From: a virus
DNA: 34,658 bases
Virus record (IMG/VR): IMGVR_UViG_3300027971_000129
Coordinates: 1 to 34,658 of that record
Direction: 5' to 3' (one strand)
Below the pieces are notes generated by a model, which saw nothing but the letters and a program-made list of their open reading frames with translations, was not told the origin of the DNA and did no database searches. The position numbers were made by a program, and so were the translations under genes. Positions 6,713 through 14,379 of the stretch are shown here, one piece after another (within the stretch, counting starts at the first letter, position 1; every line of letters begins with the position of its first letter).

Positions 6713-6713
6713 C

Positions 6714-8048
6714 TTGGCAAAGATTGACTTGTCAAGTCCTGACCTTTGGCAGGAGAAATATCTTGATGCAGTAACAGACCCAAAGACCTACAACATCCTT
6801 TGGGGGGGTGCTGGAAGTGGCAAGAGTCAGACCATGATTCAGATGCTACTGGCTGAAATATGCGACCATAGGAACAATGAGTTTCAGACTTACTTTGTGA
6901 TTCGCAAAGTTGCCAGCACTCTGAGGAACTCAGTCTTTGCTGACTTCCAAAATAAGATAACTCAGTGGGGGTTGAATAAACTGTGCAGAGTTAAGACTGG
7001 ATACTTAGAGATTCAATCCGGTGGCAACAAGATTATATTTCTTGGCTGTGATGATCCTGAAAAACTAAAGTCATTAAGCCAGGCTAAATACATTTGGATT
7101 GAGGAGGCAACAGAATTAACTCTTGAAGACTTCACTCAGATAACATTAAGACTTCGGGGCAAGTCAGAACATCCAAAGAGATTCTTCTTGACCTTCAATC
7201 CGGTCTCTGATAGCCATTGGATTAAAAAGAGGTTCTTCGATGATGTGCCAGCAAAGGAGGCCAATGATGTGCTGAGACTTCATGGCACTTACTTGGATGC
7301 CTTAGACTTCTTAGATGACCAATACCCAATCCGGATGGAGGCACTAAAAGAAGTATCTCAGACTTACTATGAGGTTTATGCCTTGGGGCAGTGGGGCATT
7401 TGGGACAGGGAGTCGCTTTTTGCGACCTCATTTGACTTTAGCAAGCATGTCTACCAGGGCTATATCAAAGCCTCACCGATTCACAATCTTTATCTTGCCT
7501 TTGACTTCAATGTGACCAATACATGTGTGGTAAGCCAATACATCAAGAACTCATCCGAGGGCTTGTTTTATGCCACCATTAATGTCATCAAGGTTTACCG
7601 GGTTGGTGATCTTGCAGCTCTTTGCCAAACCATCAAGCAAGAGTTTCCTGATATGACTTACATCATCAATGGTGATGCCTCCGGAGCAAGTAGAAATGCC
7701 TTCACTCAGGATAACATCTCAGCTTATGCTCTAATCAAGAATTATCTTGGCATTGGTGACATGCAGATACAAGTGCCAAGGTCTAACCCAAGCCACATTG
7801 CAAGCAGGCTGGTCACAATCTTGACTCTTCAGAAGGCCAAGGTTCAGATTAGTGGCAAAAGGTGTGATGAGTTAGTAATTGATCTAAAGGAAGCAAAGGT
7901 GAGCAGGCAAGGAAGCCTTGACCCTTGGAAGAACAAGAATCCTGACAAGTCACATGCTTTAGATGCCTTTCGTTATTTTATTTTCTCTAATTTTGCAGAG
8001 ATAACCAGTAACTTCAATCTCGAAAAGTATGGCACAATGTTGCAATAA
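6714..8048 (+). CDS. terL: Terminase large subunit
   Basis: A 444-residue packaging motor ATPase/nuclease of the PBSX-like Terminase_3 type. Walker A is GGAGSGKS (31-38); Walker B YIWIEEA ends in E130-E131. The C-terminal RNase H-like nuclease shows D264 (FDFNVT), D321 (NGDASG) and D417 (HALDAF). The start is TTG at 6714: no ATG or GTG occurs before the Walker A motif in this frame that would retain a full N-terminus, and TTG follows the small-subunit stop after one base. The end overlaps the next gene by 20 bases. Confidence 0.95.
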   Translation: MAKIDLSSPDLWQEKYLDAVTDPKTYNILWGGAGSGKSQTMIQMLLAEICDHRNNEFQTYFVIRKVASTLRNSVFADFQNKITQWGLNKLCRVKTGYLEIQSGGNKIIFLGCDDPEKLKSLSQAKYIWIEEATELTLEDFTQITLRLRGKSEHPKRFFLTFNPVSDSHWIKKRFFDDVPAKEANDVLRLHGTYLDALDFLDDQYPIRMEALKEVSQTYYEVYALGQWGIWDRESLFATSFDFSKHVYQGYIKASPIHNLYLAFDFNVTNTCVVSQYIKNSSEGLFYATINVIKVYRVGDLAALCQTIKQEFPDMTYIINGDASGASRNAFTQDNISAYALIKNYLGIGDMQIQVPRSNPSHIASRLVTILTLQKAKVQISGKRCDELVIDLKEAKVSRQGSLDPWKNKNPDKSHALDAFRYFIFSNFAEITSNFNLEKYGTMLQ

Positions 8049-8442
8049 TTGTTTCAAGGCCTGTGAGCCTCTCAACAGTTGTCCTGATGCTTTATTGATT
8101 CTTGTGCCACCATCTTACCCCGAAGATTCAATCATCGTCAACATCAATAAGCCTGGGGTAAATGCTCGCATCAGCCAGCAGCTTGAGATTGATTACCTTG
8201 GCTACATTGAGATTGATTTGGCTGGCTGCCCTGATGGATTTTTCAATCCTTATGGTGGTCAATATGAATTAATGTTCATAAATCCCACCAATCAGAAGGT
8301 GTATGAGTTCACTGCTGTTGATGGCTTAACATACTCAACTATCTGCTTCTCATTTGCTCCAACCTATCGAAATGATGAGGGCATCAATGAGGTAATCCTA
8401 AACATATTCAACGATTTAATCCCTGACCCATATTATGTATGA
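8029..8442 (+). CDS. Hypothetical Cys-rich N-terminus protein, late region
   Basis: A 137-residue protein starting MAQCCNNCFKACEPLNSCPD, with six cysteines in the first 18 residues, followed by a beta-rich body. I do not recognise the family. The cysteine cluster could bind metal or form disulfides. Its start lies inside the end of terL and its stop overlaps the next gene by 4 bases, so it belongs to the same transcript. A minor virion protein is a guess from position. Confidence 0.6.
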   Translation: MAQCCNNCFKACEPLNSCPDALLILVPPSYPEDSIIVNINKPGVNARISQQLEIDYLGYIEIDLAGCPDGFFNPYGGQYELMFINPTNQKVYEFTAVDGLTYSTICFSFAPTYRNDEGINEVILNIFNDLIPDPYYV

Positions 8443-8834
8443 TGAACTTATTGCTTCCTGTGGTGGCAAGCGAAGAGGCTGCTGCATTATTGAACTCCCA
8501 CATGATTCTCAGCCTGCTGACATTGACTCTGATTGCTCTGATCAGTGCAGCTTTTTCCTTGTTCTTGGACTATCTGCTGGACGACCATCCGATTGGGCAG
8601 TGGTATCTGTTCCAAATTCAGAAATTGCCGACCTTGTGGGCCAAGCCACTTGGTGAGTGTCCCTATTGCTCAGGAGCATGGCAGTTCCTGGTTATCTCTT
8701 GTCTAATCTTTAACCAACCATTTTACTTATGTTCAATATTTTTAGGAGCAAACCATCTCTTCCTCCTCCTCCTGTCGTTAATGCAGAAACGGATGTTGTC
8801 AATCATCCGGAAAAACCAAGGTATTCGGGAGTAG
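8439..8834 (+). CDS. Putative membrane protein with CPYC motif
   Basis: A 131-residue hydrophobic protein with two predicted membrane regions (about 23-46 and 82-118) separated by a loop carrying GECPYCSGAWQ (C74, C77). A Cys-x-x-Cys beside a membrane helix, followed by Gly-Ala-Trp, is typical of a small family of phage and bacterial membrane proteins (DUF1360-like in pattern); its function is unknown. It overlaps the next gene (8729) by 106 bases in another frame, unusually long for this genome, so the C-terminal 35 residues should be treated with caution. The start at 8439 or 8442 is uncertain. Confidence 0.55.
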   Translation: MMNLLLPVVASEEAAALLNSHMILSLLTLTLIALISAAFSLFLDYLLDDHPIGQWYLFQIQKLPTLWAKPLGECPYCSGAWQFLVISCLIFNQPFYLCSIFLGANHLFLLLLSLMQKRMLSIIRKNQGIRE

Positions 8835-9478
8835 CCCCGAAAGACAGATGGGATCAGATAGAGTATGCCTTCACAAGTGGAGGTGTCAAATACTTTAAAT
8901 TCGTATCTGAGGTTAATGTCCCATTCCAAAGGGCAGTAGCTGCCAGGGATATCTTCACCGAGGAGTTATGGCAAATAAATCCTGACTTCCTAAGAGGCTG
9001 GAACAATGGGCTAATAAACCTTCTCATTGACAAGAAGAAGAAGGATGATAAGAAGCTTTATGAGGTGGGCATCATGGCCTCAAGGCTTAAGGAGCAGATG
9101 GAGATGTCTGTGAGCCTGCTTAGGCAGTTGAAACTTGCAACAGTTGTCTACTTTGATGAGCAAGAGAACCCACTTGACTACCAGTATCCATACAACAAGC
9201 AAAAGCTTGAGCATTGGATGAAGTCCAATGATGTAGAAGGTTTTTTTTTGAATCTGCCGGAGTACGCTTATCTTCCCTCTTTGACAGAATACAGCACGAA
9301 TTTTCCGACCTATTTGCAGGCAGAAACTCTCCAAAGCCTAAACAACCTGAAGCACATTATTGGACTTCAGTTGTCAGACAGCACAGACATCGATTTAGCG
9401 AAGTCCTTAGAATCGCAGCTGGAGATGCTCAAAGAGCTAAATTCTTGGTCGAAAGGCCAATCTATGAATACTATTTAA
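8729..9478 (+). CDS. Putative tail assembly chaperone, short (unshifted) product
   Basis: A 249-residue protein starting MFNIFRSKPSLPPPPVVNAE. It sits directly before the tape measure gene, the classical place of tail assembly chaperones (lambda G). The body (35-165) contains 'WDQIEYAFTSGGVKYFKFVS', 'AARDIFTEELWQINPDFL' and 'LLRQLKLATVVYFDE'. Codons 171-174 span a run of nine T (9241-9249). In the unshifted frame translation continues 75 residues to the stop at 9478; after a -1 slip it continues to 9526-9528. I infer the chaperone role from gene order and the slippery site, not from sequence identity. Confidence 0.65.
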   Translation: MFNIFRSKPSLPPPPVVNAETDVVNHPEKPRYSGVAPKDRWDQIEYAFTSGGVKYFKFVSEVNVPFQRAVAARDIFTEELWQINPDFLRGWNNGLINLLIDKKKKDDKKLYEVGIMASRLKEQMEMSVSLLRQLKLATVVYFDEQENPLDYQYPYNKQKLEHWMKSNDVEGFFLNLPEYAYLPSLTEYSTNFPTYLQAETLQSLNNLKHIIGLQLSDSTDIDLAKSLESQLEMLKELNSWSKGQSMNTI

Positions 9479-9528
9479 TCTATTCTACTTGGATTGCTGA
9501 TCAGAAGTCCAGGAGAAGTCAGAAGTAA
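8729..9528 (+). CDS. Putative tail assembly chaperone, -1 frameshifted product
   Basis: Translation of the first 173 codons, then a -1 slip within T9 (9241-9249), would continue in a frame that stays open for 93 codons. This gives a product of about 266 residues. The new C-terminus begins FESAGVRLSSLFDRIQHEF and ends with an aromatic-rich 'FLVERPIYEYYLIYSTWIAD' followed by a basic tail, with codon use like the rest of the phage (AGA arginine, GAA, CAA). The -1 frame has a TGA just 12 bases before the T-run, so it cannot be a separate ATG-started gene. The +1 frame stops immediately. A homopolymer sequencing error is the main alternative. Confidence 0.55.
9241..9249 (+). promoter_or_regulatory. 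Slippery T9 run, candidate -1 ribosomal frameshift site
   Basis: Read in the 8729 frame as GGT TTT TTT TTG, this contains the slippery heptamer T TTT TTT. Slipping back one base gives TTT TTT TTT GAA and a long open frame. This is the usual arrangement for tail assembly chaperone genes just upstream of the tape measure gene. Confidence 0.55.
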
Positions 9529-9566
9529 AATACTTTTTTTTTATGTGTTTCATTTAAGTTCAAAGA

Positions 9567-9590
9567 GCCTCCCAAATTGGGGGGCTTTTT
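9567..9590 (+). terminator. Intrinsic terminator after the chaperone gene
   Basis: GCCTCCC (9567-9573), loop AAATT, GGGGGGC (9579-9585), then five T. The stem is 7 bp with one G-U pair. Confidence 0.75.
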
Positions 9591-9594
9591 ATTG

Positions 9595-9602
9595 TAACTT
9601 TG
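9595..9602 (+). promoter_or_regulatory. Promoter before the tape measure gene
   Basis: TAACTTTG is an exact match to TAnnTTTG, placed 16 bases before the ATG at 9619 and just after a terminator. The -33 element is weak (TTG at 9577-9579, 15 bases upstream, inside the terminator). Confidence 0.45.
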
Positions 9603-9618
9603 CCACAAATAGAAAGAC

Positions 9619-12024
9619 ATGGCAACTATTTCAAATAATGATATTAAGATTAGATATGTTGTTGAGACATCCAATCTTGAAGCTGCTGCTCAAGCCTTTG
9701 ATAAGTTAAGCAATGAGGAGAAGCAGGCACTTGCTGACTTAAAGAAGTTTAACCAGGAGAGCCAAAGTACCAACAAGTCAATGGGCGAACTTGGTAGCAT
9801 TGCTGGCAAAGTTGGCGGTGTTCTTGGTGGTCTATTTGCTGTTAGTCAAATCAAACAGTTCGCTTCTGCTGTGGTTGATACAACTATCAAGTTTGAATCA
9901 ATGCGAAAGGCTATTGATTTTGCTTCAGGATCAATGGAAGCAGGGGCAAAGAACTTTGAATTCATTAGAGACTTAGCCAATAGACTTGGACTTGATTTAA
10001 GAGCAACTGCTGAAGGTTATAAGACCTTTGCATCAGCATCTAACTTAGCAGGCCAAAGTAGTCAAGAAACAAACAGACAGTTTGCAGCAGTTGCTAAGGC
10101 TGCTCAGGTAATGGGCTTATCTGCTGAGGACACTAAAGGAGCATTTTTAGCACTTGGACAAATGATGTCCAAAGGCAATGTGCAGGCTGAAGAACTTAGA
10201 GGCCAATTAGGAGAAAGGCTTGTTGGGGCATTTGGGATTGCTGCTAAAGCAATGGGAGTGACTACTGGAGAACTTAATAAGATGCTTCAGAAAGGTCAGG
10301 TACTTGCCTCTGACTTTTTACCTAAGTTCGCCACTGAACTTGAAAACACATTTGGAAAAGGCAATACTCAGGTTACTACACTTGCTGCAAGCCAAAACAG
10401 ATTTAATTCAAGCATTGATAGCTTAATCCTTGCCATAGGAAACAAGCTAAACCCATTCCTTAAAGGTGCTTATGATTTGGCTGCTGGCATTGCAAAACAA
10501 TTACAATCAGCTGCTGGAGGTGCAGAAGCAAAAAAGGCAACTGATGAACAGATTGCAGCTAAAAGAGTAGAATCTGAATTGGCTCAAAAGATTCTTGACA
10601 TAAGTATTAAACAAGGTATTTTTATAAGTAGGCAGTCAGCTGCAAGGTCTATGCTTGGGGAAGTAGACAAAAAGATTGAACAAGCAATGATTAGACAATC
10701 AGATGCAAGGATTGAAAGAGATAAGCGCAAACTTGATGCAGCAACTAAAGAAGTTGCCATTTTAAAAGAACAAGAAAGCATTTATGAAAAAATAGCCGGA
10801 GTAATTGTAAATACTCCTCCTCCTCCTCCAATTGAAGATGAGAAAGCAAAAGCCAAATTGTTAAAGCAAGAATATGATGATAGGCTTAAATTGCTTGAAT
10901 TGTTAAAGCAACAGCGCATACTTACCGGAGAGTTATTTGGTGATCCACTTGCTAAGATTGGAGCAGAGAAAGCATTTCAGGAGGCTAAATTGAGTTTACA
11001 AAAAGAATATGCAAAAAAAGGACTTGATATTACTCAGGCCGAAATAAAAGTTACCAATCTTGAAAGACTCAATGCAGAGCAAGACTTTATCCAGCAGGCA
11101 AAAGAACTCCGGATGGAGAACTATAAAGATATTCAAAAGACTGAGGAGGAAATAAGAAAGGAAAGGGCAAAGACAATGCAAGAGGGAGTCAAGAATGCTA
11201 TTGATGCCAATAAAGCAATTGAGGCTAATAATGCGGAGATGGTTCGGATTATGAAAAAAGGAGAGGAAGAAAAGCAAGAAGCAATCCAAAAGACATTTGA
11301 ATTAGCAACAACTATATCTGATGGAGCATTTGGACTTTATCAGGCCAATCTTAACAATGAAATGACCTTGCTCAACAAAAGATATGAAGAGGAAATTAGA
11401 CTTGCAGATGGTAATCAACAAAAGATTGACCAACTCAATCAACAAAAAGATGCAAAAGAAAAAGAAATTAGGACTAAACAATTCAAGGCAGAACAAGCTG
11501 CTGCTATTGCAAGAGTAATATTTGAAACTGCTTCTCAAGTTGCTAAATGGGCAACAAATCCTGTTACTGCTCCTTTAGCTGCTTTATCTTTAGCAGTCCA
11601 AGCTGCTCAGATTGGCTTTATATTGGCTCAACCAGTGCCTGAGTTTGCAGAAGGAACTAAGGGAAAAGCATTCAAAGGAGGTAAGGCCATGGTTGGAGAA
11701 AGAGGAGTTGAGAAAGTAATTACTGAATCAGGCAAAGTTTACTTTACTCCACCAACTGCTACCCTGGTTGATTTGCCTAAAGGCTCTCAGGTAATTCCTA
11801 ACCATGCTCTAAGCAAGCAAGAGATATATTGGGGCAGTATGCAATCAGGAAGACAGGCAAGCAGTGGCAGTCCTGTTGTGGGCGAAATAAGGGAACTTGG
11901 AAGCATACTAAAAGGCTTGCCAATTACTCAACTTAACATGGATGAAAGAGGCTTTGAGAAGTTCATCAGAACACCAAGAAGGACAACTAAGATTCTTAAT
12001 AATAGGTTTAGAACTGAGAATTAA
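9619..12024 (+). CDS. Tail tape measure protein
   Basis: An 801-residue protein that sets tail length and is later ejected with DNA. The N-terminal region carries 'SIAGKVGGVLGGLFAVSQIK', then the TMP_3-type tape measure domain (about 90-290) with 'AEGYKTFASASNLAG', 'ALGQMMSKGNVQAEELRGQL' and 'GAFGIAAKAMGVTTGELNKM'. A long charged coiled coil follows (about 310-620, interrupted by a PPPPPP stretch near residue 400), then an Ala-rich hydrophobic segment ('AAIARVIFETASQVAKWATN'). At roughly 1.5 angstroms per residue this length predicts a tail of about 120 nm, so a siphovirus- or myovirus-like long tail; no sheath gene is visible, favouring siphovirus. Confidence 0.9.
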   Translation: MATISNNDIKIRYVVETSNLEAAAQAFDKLSNEEKQALADLKKFNQESQSTNKSMGELGSIAGKVGGVLGGLFAVSQIKQFASAVVDTTIKFESMRKAIDFASGSMEAGAKNFEFIRDLANRLGLDLRATAEGYKTFASASNLAGQSSQETNRQFAAVAKAAQVMGLSAEDTKGAFLALGQMMSKGNVQAEELRGQLGERLVGAFGIAAKAMGVTTGELNKMLQKGQVLASDFLPKFATELENTFGKGNTQVTTLAASQNRFNSSIDSLILAIGNKLNPFLKGAYDLAAGIAKQLQSAAGGAEAKKATDEQIAAKRVESELAQKILDISIKQGIFISRQSAARSMLGEVDKKIEQAMIRQSDARIERDKRKLDAATKEVAILKEQESIYEKIAGVIVNTPPPPPIEDEKAKAKLLKQEYDDRLKLLELLKQQRILTGELFGDPLAKIGAEKAFQEAKLSLQKEYAKKGLDITQAEIKVTNLERLNAEQDFIQQAKELRMENYKDIQKTEEEIRKERAKTMQEGVKNAIDANKAIEANNAEMVRIMKKGEEEKQEAIQKTFELATTISDGAFGLYQANLNNEMTLLNKRYEEEIRLADGNQQKIDQLNQQKDAKEKEIRTKQFKAEQAAAIARVIFETASQVAKWATNPVTAPLAALSLAVQAAQIGFILAQPVPEFAEGTKGKAFKGGKAMVGERGVEKVITESGKVYFTPPTATLVDLPKGSQVIPNHALSKQEIYWGSMQSGRQASSGSPVVGEIRELGSILKGLPITQLNMDERGFEKFIRTPRRTTKILNNRFRTEN

Positions 12025-12048
12025 TGTTTGGTTTAGATAGAGGAAAGA

Positions 12049-12075
12049 GGGGTAGCATTGCTATCCCTTTTTTTT
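12049..12075 (+). terminator. Intrinsic terminator after the tape measure gene
   Basis: GGGGTAGC (12049-12056), loop ATT, GCTATCCC (12060-12067), then T8. The 8-bp stem has one G-U pair. Confidence 0.8.
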
Positions 12076-12086
12076 ATCTATTTTTG
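12058..12086 (+). promoter_or_regulatory. Promoter with very short leader before the 12091 gene
   Basis: TATTTTTG (12079-12086) matches TAnnTTTG. TTG (12058-12060) is 18 bases upstream, inside the preceding terminator stem. The ATG begins only 4 bases after the -7 element, so the transcript should be leaderless or nearly so. Confidence 0.5.
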
Positions 12087-12090
12087 AACC

Positions 12091-14379
12091 ATGGCAGGAT
12101 GGAATTTTTTTCTCAATGGTATTGAGGTTGAAGAACCAATAGGCTGGGATGCCATAGAGTTCACAGCCATCAGGATGGAGTCTCATGGGATAGATCAGCC
12201 TTTCTCCACAGAGATGAGGTTCTATGAGAGAGGAGCAAAGCTTATCAAGGCTCTTTATGACCAATATTTCATCAATGCCGAAATCACCATACAAATTACT
12301 TCAGATGTTGGCTATGGTGGTGTGCCTTATGAGTTCAATGGCATGCTTAACCTTGCCATCTACCAGGAGCATAATGTATGCGACACAGATAGCTGGGAGA
12401 TAACCGTTGGCATTATTGATGATAACTTTAGGGAGCAGTTTAAGGCTCGTCAAGATGTAGAGATTGACCTTACAGCCATCAAAGACTTAAATGGTGATTC
12501 TATTGCTGCTCTAACAGAAAAGGAAATTAGGCTACACAGGCAGGACTTATACCTTCAGGCCAATGGTAAGAACTTAGCTGATAGTAGCACCTATTTGACA
12601 AGAGGCCCATCAGGGCCAAGTGCTAATAGATATGCAATTGTGCCTACTTATTGGCAGCAAAAGGACTTCACGGAAAATTATGGGAGTGTATTTGACACAA
12701 ATGTCATATTTGTTGTAGGCGATGGAAATCTACCTGGCTCACCTATTTTTAAAAATAATCAAAGTAATAGTAGAACTTTAAGTTATGAAATAACTATTGA
12801 ATTTACTCTTACAAACAATGATTTAACAGGGCCAATAGATGTTGAATTTGATTTAGTTCAATTTAATGGAAACATTCCTCAATCATATCCTCCTAGCTTA
12901 GTTCTTTACAATACTACATTAGCTGCAGGTGCTTCAGTAACTATTAGCAACACCTACACAGGATCATTTACAATTGCTACAGGCATTACACTTGCGCTTC
13001 TTTTTGCTCAAACATCATTTAGCACAGTTACTGCTGCTGTTACCGTTGATATAGAAAAAGGCTACACCATAAACCTTAACGAGATTAATTCAGGAGAATA
13101 TGCCTCAATAGCCAACTGCTTAACGATTGAGCAATGGCTTAAGAGGGCAATCTACATGATGACAGGAAGCAATAATAAGTTGCTTTCAGATGTTTTTAAT
13201 GAGGATGAAGGAGGGTGTTATTGGAACAATGCTTTGACCAATGGGCTTAGAATTAGGCAAGCAGATAACCAGGATGACCTTGGCGCACTTAAGACAACTT
13301 GGAAAAAAACCTTTGAGGCACTTGATAGAATCTTCTGCCTTGGATGGGCATTTGAATGGACAGGAACAGAATGGAAAATAAGAGTTGAGCCAAGAGAATA
13401 CTTCTATCAGAACTCAATCAGCCAAACCTTTACAAATGTTGGAGAGGTAACGACAATGGCTAAGGTTGATATGTTAGCTAATGCCATCCAGCTTGGCTAT
13501 GATGAGAAGTGGAAGAATATTCAACTATCAGGAACATTTGCCATCCATACTGATCGCAATTACTTTGTCAATAACAGAGCAATGGCTGAAAACTCATCAG
13601 GCAAGTTGGACATCAGGACAGAGATAATTGCTGAGGGCTATGCCATTGAATTTAGCAGAAGACTATCAGACATAAGTTTTGGGGGTGCAACGTCAGATAG
13701 GCCTAATGATTATGAAACTTTTATCATTTGGCTAAATAGGCAAACCATTGAATTAGAAGATGTGGAAGACACTACTTTTAATTTATTTCAAGAGACAGGT
13801 GCAGTTACATTTCTTGCCGGCACTGTGAGCCTGCCAAGCAACTTGATTACCTTTTCAAGTAGTCCTTTGAATAATCTTTACAATATCTTTCACACACCTG
13901 TTCGCATTGCATGCAGATGGTGGAAGGTTTTAGGGATGCACACTTATGGCCTGACTAATCCAAGGCTTCAGTTTCAGGTAGGTGAATATCAAACAGCCTA
14001 TGAGAGTGCAATATCTGACGCAGATGAGCCATGCATTCAGATACCTTCTGAAGTTACCATTGCGGAGAACTCAGACATCTATGCAGACATCATTGTTCCT
14101 GAAGCTGCTGAATATTTATTTAAGCCTATCGGGGTTGAATTTAGTTATCCACAAAGTCTATGCGATTTCTTAACTTTGTCTCAAGATGAGCAATATCGGA
14201 AAGTCAGGCTCACTTCAGGCTCTTTGGACATTCAAGGCTTTATCATGGAGGCCACCAATCAGCCGGAGGATGCTTCCGGAGGTACGACAAAGTTTACACT
14301 TCTTCAGGCCAATCAACTTGCAGCAACAGGCGCAGCATTTGATGAAGGCTTTGATGATGGTTATCAAATAGGTGATTAA
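12091..14379 (+). CDS. Tail-tip / baseplate structural protein candidate
   Basis: A 762-residue protein starting MAGWNFFLNGIEVEEPIGWD, directly after the tape measure gene, where distal tail and tail-hub proteins usually lie. The N-terminal 160 residues ('SHGIDQPFSTEMRFYERGAK', 'DSWEITVGIIDDNFREQFKA') look like a distal-tail beta domain. Residues about 204-330 form a Thr/Ser-rich beta domain ('SVTISNTYTGSFTIATGITL') encoded by visibly more A/T-rich DNA than its flanks. The C-terminal half resumes the earlier composition. I cannot assign a family. It ends with TAATGG overlapping the next start. Confidence 0.55.
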   Translation: MAGWNFFLNGIEVEEPIGWDAIEFTAIRMESHGIDQPFSTEMRFYERGAKLIKALYDQYFINAEITIQITSDVGYGGVPYEFNGMLNLAIYQEHNVCDTDSWEITVGIIDDNFREQFKARQDVEIDLTAIKDLNGDSIAALTEKEIRLHRQDLYLQANGKNLADSSTYLTRGPSGPSANRYAIVPTYWQQKDFTENYGSVFDTNVIFVVGDGNLPGSPIFKNNQSNSRTLSYEITIEFTLTNNDLTGPIDVEFDLVQFNGNIPQSYPPSLVLYNTTLAAGASVTISNTYTGSFTIATGITLALLFAQTSFSTVTAAVTVDIEKGYTINLNEINSGEYASIANCLTIEQWLKRAIYMMTGSNNKLLSDVFNEDEGGCYWNNALTNGLRIRQADNQDDLGALKTTWKKTFEALDRIFCLGWAFEWTGTEWKIRVEPREYFYQNSISQTFTNVGEVTTMAKVDMLANAIQLGYDEKWKNIQLSGTFAIHTDRNYFVNNRAMAENSSGKLDIRTEIIAEGYAIEFSRRLSDISFGGATSDRPNDYETFIIWLNRQTIELEDVEDTTFNLFQETGAVTFLAGTVSLPSNLITFSSSPLNNLYNIFHTPVRIACRWWKVLGMHTYGLTNPRLQFQVGEYQTAYESAISDADEPCIQIPSEVTIAENSDIYADIIVPEAAEYLFKPIGVEFSYPQSLCDFLTLSQDEQYRKVRLTSGSLDIQGFIMEATNQPEDASGGTTKFTLLQANQLAATGAAFDEGFDDGYQIGD

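Noticed and set aside
8435-8656. Plus-strand frame of 73 codons starting MYDELIASCGG
   Set aside because: It overlaps the longer CPYC membrane protein, which has conserved-looking membrane segments and motif.
9494-9709. Plus-strand frame across the terminator and promoter before the tape measure gene
   Set aside because: It crosses an intrinsic terminator and overlaps the tape measure start in another frame.
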